A DNA stretch of 64,000 bases from Archangium violaceum (lineage in GTDB: Bacteria > Myxococcota > Myxococcia > Myxococcales > Myxococcaceae), in the NCBI RefSeq assembly GCF_016887565.1, contig NZ_CP069396.1:248001-312000 (forward strand), in the 5' to 3' direction. Positions 59,348 through 64,000 of this stretch are shown here, piece after piece. Position 1 is the first letter of the stretch. Every line of letters starts with the position of its first letter. The notes under the pieces were generated by a model. The model was not told the origin of the DNA and searched no databases. It was given only the letters and a program-made list of their open reading frames with translations. The position numbers and the translations under genes were made by a program.

Positions 59348-60802
59348 TCAAAAGATGCCCTGACCCGGAGTGAGGACATTGTCCGGATCGAACGCGCGCT
59401 TGGCGTGCTTGAAGCGCTCCCAGAAGGGCTGGAAGTGCTCGCGCCAGTCGGCGGCGCTCATCTGGACGGAACCGACCGGGTAGCGCTTGCCCCCCACGCA
59501 GGTGAGCTGATCGAGGATGGCGTGGTTCTTCGCGACGAGGGCCGCCGCGTGCTCCGGGGTGGGAGGGATGGCGGTGCGCAGCAGGGAGAAGAGGAAGGCA
59601 TCGCGCCCCGTGGGGACGCGCGCGAAGGGCGCGGTGAGCCGCTCCAGGTGGAAGGGGTAGAGGAGGATGGGCCCCTGTCCCATCTCGGACTCGGGTGTCT
59701 GGGCGAGCACCTGCTCCACGAAGGAGGCCGTCGCCGGCTCGGGGACGAAGCTGTCCAGCCACGGGTGGGGGAACTCCCAGACGCCGATGCTCTGGAGGAA
59801 CTCCACCACGGGGGCGAGCCGGTTGGCGAAGTCGAAGTAGCTGCTGTCCGTCACCTGCAACGTGCCCGGCTCGAAGGACAGGCCGGCGAGCAGCCGCGCA
59901 TCGTCCGGCTCGGAGCCGGGAGCGAAGTACTTCACCACCTCGAGCTGGTAGGCCCGGCCGCTGTCCGTGGAGACGACGAAGCCCTCGACGTAGTCGAAGC
60001 GGCCCTCCGCGATGAGCTTCTTCTGGTCGCTCAGGAAGAGGCGGAGGTCCTGGTACATCGCGTGATACATGCGCGCCCGCGGCGGTACGTCCACCAGCCG
60101 GACCCGGGCCCGCACGATGATGCCGAACTGCCCCAGGCCCGCGCGGACGGCGTCGAACAGCGGCCGGTTGCGGAAGCGGGAGCACCGCACGAGCTCCCCA
60201 CGGCCGGTGACCACGTCCATCTCCAGGACGTTGTCCACCTGCAGGCCCCAGCGGAACGTCTGCCCGCCAATTCCTCCCACCGACAACGTCCCTCCGATGC
60301 TCAGGTCGATGTAGTCGGTCAGCGTCGGAGGGCTCTTGCCCAGGGGCAGCGTGGCCTCCAGCAGGTGTTTCCACCGCAGGCCCGCGTCCACCCACGCGCT
60401 CGTCGCGTCGATTTCATGGATGGAGGAGAGCGCGGACATGTCGATGACCACGCCGGCCTCCACTTGCGACTGGCCCTGGCTGCTGTGGCTCTCGCCGATG
60501 CCGCGCGCGCCGGCCACCTTCAGGCCGTGCCGTCGCGCGAAGCGGACCATCTTCACGATGTCTTGCACCGAACCCGGGACGAGCACGGCCCAGGGGGTCC
60601 GGTGGACGATGTGACCGAAGTCCTCCGCGGCCCGTGTGCGCGTCGCCGCGTCCGTCAGGAGTTGTCCGTCCAATGGTGGGAGGCCGATGGCGCCCGGCTC
60701 CGGTGTGGAGGCCCAACCGCGACTCACGGGGTTGAACAGGGTGACGGTCGTCACCAGGGCACCCTGAAGGACTGTTCGGCGCGGCAGGACGCGGCTCGAC
60801 AT
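59348..60802 (-). CDS. secreted FAD-binding oxidoreductase (cytokinin-oxidase-like)
   Basis: A 484-residue FAD oxidoreductase of the vanillyl-alcohol/berberine-bridge superfamily. A Tat-type leader (LPRRTVLQGALVTTVTLF) marks it for export. The FAD_binding_4 domain has PGSVQDIVKMVRFARRHGLKVAGARGIGESH, with the His of GESHS in the flavin-attachment position. VGGIGGQTFRWGLQVDNVLEMDVVTG is characteristic of cytokinin dehydrogenase. The C-terminal half (PFHLERLTAPFARVP, FDPDNVLTPGQGIF) fits the cytokinin-binding domain. The substrate is unproven. The start at 60802 is used; a GTG at 60832 would add ten residues. Confidence 0.9.
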   Translation of the reverse strand: MSSRVLPRRTVLQGALVTTVTLFNPVSRGWASTPEPGAIGLPPLDGQLLTDAATRTRAAEDFGHIVHRTPWAVLVPGSVQDIVKMVRFARRHGLKVAGARGIGESHSSQGQSQVEAGVVIDMSALSSIHEIDATSAWVDAGLRWKHLLEATLPLGKSPPTLTDYIDLSIGGTLSVGGIGGQTFRWGLQVDNVLEMDVVTGRGELVRCSRFRNRPLFDAVRAGLGQFGIIVRARVRLVDVPPRARMYHAMYQDLRLFLSDQKKLIAEGRFDYVEGFVVSTDSGRAYQLEVVKYFAPGSEPDDARLLAGLSFEPGTLQVTDSSYFDFANRLAPVVEFLQSIGVWEFPHPWLDSFVPEPATASFVEQVLAQTPESEMGQGPILLYPFHLERLTAPFARVPTGRDAFLFSLLRTAIPPTPEHAAALVAKNHAILDQLTCVGGKRYPVGSVQMSAADWREHFQPFWERFKHAKRAFDPDNVLTPGQGIF

Positions 60803-60950
60803 GGGCTTCTCGCTTTCTCGTTTGAGTCGCACGGATGTTCACGCCCGTGCGGGCCGGCCAGGAGTCCTCTCTGGCAGGCAATCCCTTGTATAGTGTTCGA
60901 GGGAATTTCCGCGAGTGCCCTGGTGTCACTCCGGGTTCGACCCGTCCTCC

Positions 60951-63206
60951 ATGCCTCCATCTTCCGGCCCACGAGACCCGCTGGCCCGATCGACGCTCCT
61001 CAAGATGGGGGCGCGCATCGCGGTCATCATCGCCCTCTCCACGCTCTTCAGTTACCTCCACATGCGTCATGCCCTGCGCACCGAGTCCCTCGCGCAGTTG
61101 AAGGCGCAGGTGTTCGAGCGGGGCCAGCGGGAGGAGGCCATCTTCCTGTTGGCGGAGGACAATCACACCCTCCTCAAGAACACCCTGTTGGAGAGGATCC
61201 AGACCCTTCAATCCCAACAGGAGGACGTGGACGCGCGCTTCGCCCACCTGTTCAGGCGGCTGCCCGATGGGACGATCCGCAACAAGACCGAGCTCCTCGA
61301 TGGCACGCGGATGGTGCAGCTCTTCGTTCCCCGCAAGGCGACCCTCGATGCCGCGTTCCGCATCCGGCTCATGGCCGCCTACGACGTGCTCACCTGGTAC
61401 GGCCCCGCCTTCTTCATCCGCTTCAAGACGACCTACATCGCCTTTCCGGAGGGAGCGATCGCCGGCTTCTGGCCCACGGCTCCCACCTGGAGCCTGCAAC
61501 TCGCGTCCGACTTCTCGGTCACCGATTACGAGGACTTCCCCCTCAGCCTGCCGGAGAACAATCCACGGCGGCGGACCATCTGGACGGGCATCTACAAGGA
61601 GACCGTCTCCAACATCTGGATGGTCTCGGTCGCCACGCCGGTGGACCTGGACGGCCGCCAGATCGCGACGGTCGGCCATGATCTCTTCCTCGGTGAGTTG
61701 ATGAACCGCACCATCAACGAGCACAGCCCCGGGGCCTACAACGTGCTCTTCCGCGACGATGGTCTGCTCATCGTCCACCCCGAGCTGAAGCTGGAGAGCA
61801 CCAACGTCGCCTACAACCTCGTGAGCGATGCCGGGAAGCCCGAGCTCTCGGAGAAGCTCCTCGGCTCGCGGGAGATGGCCGACCACCTGCGGAGCCTCTT
61901 CGAGCGGGTGAAGAGCCGCCCATCCGAGCAGCCCATCCTGGAGCTGCCGGAGTACGACGAGTACATCGCGGTGACGCGGCTGAGGGGCCCTGGCTGGAAC
62001 CTCGCCATGGTGCTGCCCGAGCGTGTGTTGTCCGAGCCCGCCTTCCTGGCGGCGCGCTACGTCCTGCTGCTGGGCATCGTGTCACTGCTGGTGGAGCTCT
62101 TCATCATGTACCAGGTGCTCCAGCAGCAGATCACCCGTCCGCTGCTGACCTTGAGCCAGGCCACCGACAAGGTGGCGACCGGTGACTTCAAGGTGGCGCT
62201 GGACACCGCACGCGGCGACGAGCTGGGGCAACTGGCCCGTGCCTTCAAGCTCATGGCCGACGAGGTCCAGCGGCGCGAGGAGGCCCTGCGCCAGGCCAAC
62301 GAGGGGTTGGAGCAGCGTGTCGAGGAGCGCACGCGCGAGCTCAAGGACGTCAACCAGCAGTTGGTGCAGACGGCCCGGCGCGCGGGGATGGCGGAGGTCG
62401 CCACCAACGTGTTGCACAACGTGGGCAACGTGCTCAACAGCGTCTACACCTCGGCCCAGGTGGCCAAGGAGCGGGTGCTGGGGATGAAGCTCGAACACGT
62501 GGGCCGGGTGGCCCAGATGCTCGAGCAGCACCAGGCGGACCTGTCGACCTTCATCGGGCAGGACGAGCGCGGACGGCACCTGATGCCCTTCCTGAACGGG
62601 TTGGGACGCAACCTGCTCGAGGAGCGCACGGAGATCGTCTCCCTGCTCGATGACGTGGGCCGCTACACCGAGCACATTGGCGACATCGTCAAGGTGCAGC
62701 AGAACTACGCCCGCACGCCCCGGATGCACGAGCCCGTCGACCTGGCGGATCTGCTGGAGGACGCCTTGCGCATCAACTCGGCCGGGCTCACCCGCCACCA
62801 GGTGAAGGTGCAGCGGCAACTGACGTCCCTGCCGCCCGTGATGACCGACAAGCACAAGACGCTGATGATCCTGGTCAACCTGGTCAGCAACGCCAAGTAC
62901 GCCCTGGACGAGGCGCCCTCGGGCGAGCGGCTGCTGACGGTGAAGCTGGAGCAGGCCCATACCGACCGCTTCCGCATCGTCATCCATGACAACGGCATGG
63001 GCATCGCGCCGGAGATGCTCACCCGCATCTTCCAGTATGGCTTCACCACGCGAGAGGAGGGGCACGGCTTCGGCCTGCACTCCAGTGCGCTGGCGGCCCA
63101 GGAGCTGGGCGGCTCGTTGAACGTCCACAGCGAGGGGCTCGGACGCGGAGCCACGTTCTCCCTGGAGCTGCCCTACGTTCCGGTCCAGCCGCGGGCCCAG
63201 TCGTAG
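60951..63206 (+). CDS. cache-type sensor histidine kinase
   Basis: A 751-residue membrane sensor. Helix 1 is near 20-38; the periplasmic region of about 330 residues has cache-like features (IWTGIYKETVSNIWMVSVATPVD). Helix 2 is near 365-385 (YVLLLGIVSLLVELFIMY), then a HAMP (ITRPLLTLSQATDKVATGDFKVAL) and a coiled coil. The transmitter has H489 in VLHNVGN, NLVSNAKYAL, IHDNGMGIA and GHGFGLH. The H-box lacks the usual acidic residue after His. The start at 60951 is the better of two in-frame ATGs (other 60915), neither with a good ribosome site. It has no adjacent response regulator and may share one with the 1774-residue kinase. Confidence 0.9.
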   Translation: MPPSSGPRDPLARSTLLKMGARIAVIIALSTLFSYLHMRHALRTESLAQLKAQVFERGQREEAIFLLAEDNHTLLKNTLLERIQTLQSQQEDVDARFAHLFRRLPDGTIRNKTELLDGTRMVQLFVPRKATLDAAFRIRLMAAYDVLTWYGPAFFIRFKTTYIAFPEGAIAGFWPTAPTWSLQLASDFSVTDYEDFPLSLPENNPRRRTIWTGIYKETVSNIWMVSVATPVDLDGRQIATVGHDLFLGELMNRTINEHSPGAYNVLFRDDGLLIVHPELKLESTNVAYNLVSDAGKPELSEKLLGSREMADHLRSLFERVKSRPSEQPILELPEYDEYIAVTRLRGPGWNLAMVLPERVLSEPAFLAARYVLLLGIVSLLVELFIMYQVLQQQITRPLLTLSQATDKVATGDFKVALDTARGDELGQLARAFKLMADEVQRREEALRQANEGLEQRVEERTRELKDVNQQLVQTARRAGMAEVATNVLHNVGNVLNSVYTSAQVAKERVLGMKLEHVGRVAQMLEQHQADLSTFIGQDERGRHLMPFLNGLGRNLLEERTEIVSLLDDVGRYTEHIGDIVKVQQNYARTPRMHEPVDLADLLEDALRINSAGLTRHQVKVQRQLTSLPPVMTDKHKTLMILVNLVSNAKYALDEAPSGERLLTVKLEQAHTDRFRIVIHDNGMGIAPEMLTRIFQYGFTTREEGHGFGLHSSALAAQELGGSLNVHSEGLGRGATFSLELPYVPVQPRAQS

Positions 63207-63244
63207 AGGCGTCCAGCCGGGCCCGCGCCGTGGACTCTCCCGCG

Positions 63245-64000
63245 TCAGCGCGTGTACCGCTCCACCGCGCCATTTCCCACCGCCAGCACCTGGCCCGTCT
63301 GCAGCAGCACGGTGGCGAAGTCCCCGCGCACCTGCTGGGCGGGAGCCGCGAGGCGCCACGCGTTCGTCGACGCGTCATACAGCGCGCCCTGTCCGGAGCT
63401 GTTGAGCACCAGCACCTCGCCCGAGTAGAGCATCGTCGCGCTGACGTAGGGGCCGGAGATGGGAAGGGACGGGCCCGCGAGCCACTGGTGGCTGTACGGG
63501 TTGTACACGTCGGACGAGGTGTCGTTCACGTCCGCCGTGCCACCGGCGACCAGCACGTTGCCCGAGTAGAGCCGGATGGCGACGTGGCCCATGCGCGTCC
63601 TCGACATGTTGCCCGCCGGAGTCCACGTCTTCGTGGCCGGCTGGAACAGGTAGGCCGCGCTGCGCGGGTTGCTGAAGGGGTAGCTGAAGCTATCGAAGTG
63701 GGTGCCGCCCGTCACCAGGACCTCGCCGGAGTAGAGCTGGGTCGCCGTGTGAACGGAGAGCTCCTCGGGAAGGGCGCCCGCGCCGCTCCACGTGCCCGTG
63801 GCGGGGTCGTACAGCTCCGCGAGTGCCGTCTGACCACGCAGGTTGTAGCTGCCACCCACCACCAGTACCAGGCCCGAGTCGAGCAGCGTCGCCGTGTGCT
63901 CGACGCGGCCCTGGGCCATGGAACCCGTGGAGCTCCAGCTCTCCGTGGCGGGGTCGAACAGCATTGCCTGATTCTGGTTGCCGGACGACATGGTGCCACC
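63245..64000 (-). CDS. Kelch-repeat protein, N-terminus beyond window edge
   Basis: The frame is open from the right edge to a stop at 63245, so the protein continues beyond the window. At least five Kelch-like repeats are visible with the pattern HTATxLxSGxVLVxGG...LYDPATxTW (for example RVEHTATLLDSGLVLVVGG, MGHVAIRLYSGNVLVAGG). Kelch propellers in myxobacteria are usually secreted surface proteins. The last blade ends in VGNGAVERYTR. Function is unknown. Confidence 0.85.
   Translation of the reverse strand, partial: GGTMSSGNQNQAMLFDPATESWSSTGSMAQGRVEHTATLLDSGLVLVVGGSYNLRGQTALAELYDPATGTWSGAGALPEELSVHTATQLYSGEVLVTGGTHFDSFSYPFSNPRSAAYLFQPATKTWTPAGNMSRTRMGHVAIRLYSGNVLVAGGTADVNDTSSDVYNPYSHQWLAGPSLPISGPYVSATMLYSGEVLVLNSSGQGALYDASTNAWRLAAPAQQVRGDFATVLLQTGQVLAVGNGAVERYTR

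Noticed and set aside
60872-60896. TGGCAGG...TTG as a sigma-54 promoter
   Set aside because: The distance between the GG and TTG elements is three bases too long for a -24/-12 promoter.
60927-60950. T-loop-like CGGGTTCGACCCG suggesting a tRNA
   Set aside because: No anticodon arm, acceptor stem or CCA partner could be drawn around it; it is only a short hairpin before the histidine-kinase start.

Overview
The window is GC-rich (roughly 70%) chromosomal DNA, almost certainly from a myxobacterium of the Cystobacterineae (Archangium, Cystobacter or Melittangium type; genus is inference). The pointers are a Ser/Thr kinase carrying an N-terminal zinc-finger domain next to a sigma factor, a 1774-residue kinase/ATPase/histidine-kinase fusion, two histidine kinases with the same LHNVGN H-box, ELWxxDGT, Kelch, RCC1 and MopE repeat surface proteins, and dense coding with many GTG starts. 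No rRNA, tRNA, insertion sequence, CRISPR array or phage module was seen.

Left part (1-18.5 kb). After a truncated ELWxxDGT lipoprotein and an alpha/beta hydrolase comes the most notable locus. A 55-residue peptide has a double-glycine leader and a Thr/Asp-rich core. It is followed by an MvdC/MvdD-type ATP-grasp ligase, a PpiC-like maturation protein translationally coupled to the ligase, and a HEAT-repeat lipoprotein. This reads as a graspetide (omega-ester peptide) RiPP cluster. About 4 kb further on, on the opposite strand, lies an exporter operon: two HlyD-type adaptors, a C39-peptidase ABC transporter and a six-repeat WRRTWD protein. The leader motif fits a C39 peptidase, so this operon could process and export the peptide. 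An M4 metallopeptidase and an SDR oxidoreductase lie between the two. Behind the exporter is a kinase/sigma-factor pair.

Middle (18.5-46.5 kb). These are mostly single housekeeping or accessory genes: a broken SDR, a STAS protein, an MgtC-type membrane protein, secreted lipoproteins, an Rpn-type nuclease, a glyoxalase-fold protein, an MHS-family transporter, a small envelope operon (coiled-coil/barrel protein, 57-residue membrane protein, holin-like protein), an EamA exporter, an alpha-hydroxy-acid oxidase, an RCC1-MopE fusion, a spore-photoproduct-lyase-like radical SAM protein, two aldo/keto reductases, an L,D-transpeptidase, a soluble-tail chemoreceptor, a PDZ-CPBP protease, a DUF819 transporter and an esterase.

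Right part (46.5-64 kb). An iron island has a TonB-dependent siderophore receptor facing a DUF3325-DUF3649-PepSY operon, each preceded by a Fur-box-like sequence. Next come a GT1 glycosyltransferase, the 1774-residue signalling protein, a cytochrome P450, a Tat-type FAD oxidoreductase, a cache-type histidine kinase and a truncated Kelch protein. Short palindromic intergenic repeats occur at 41.4-41.5, 44.2 and 48.9 kb.
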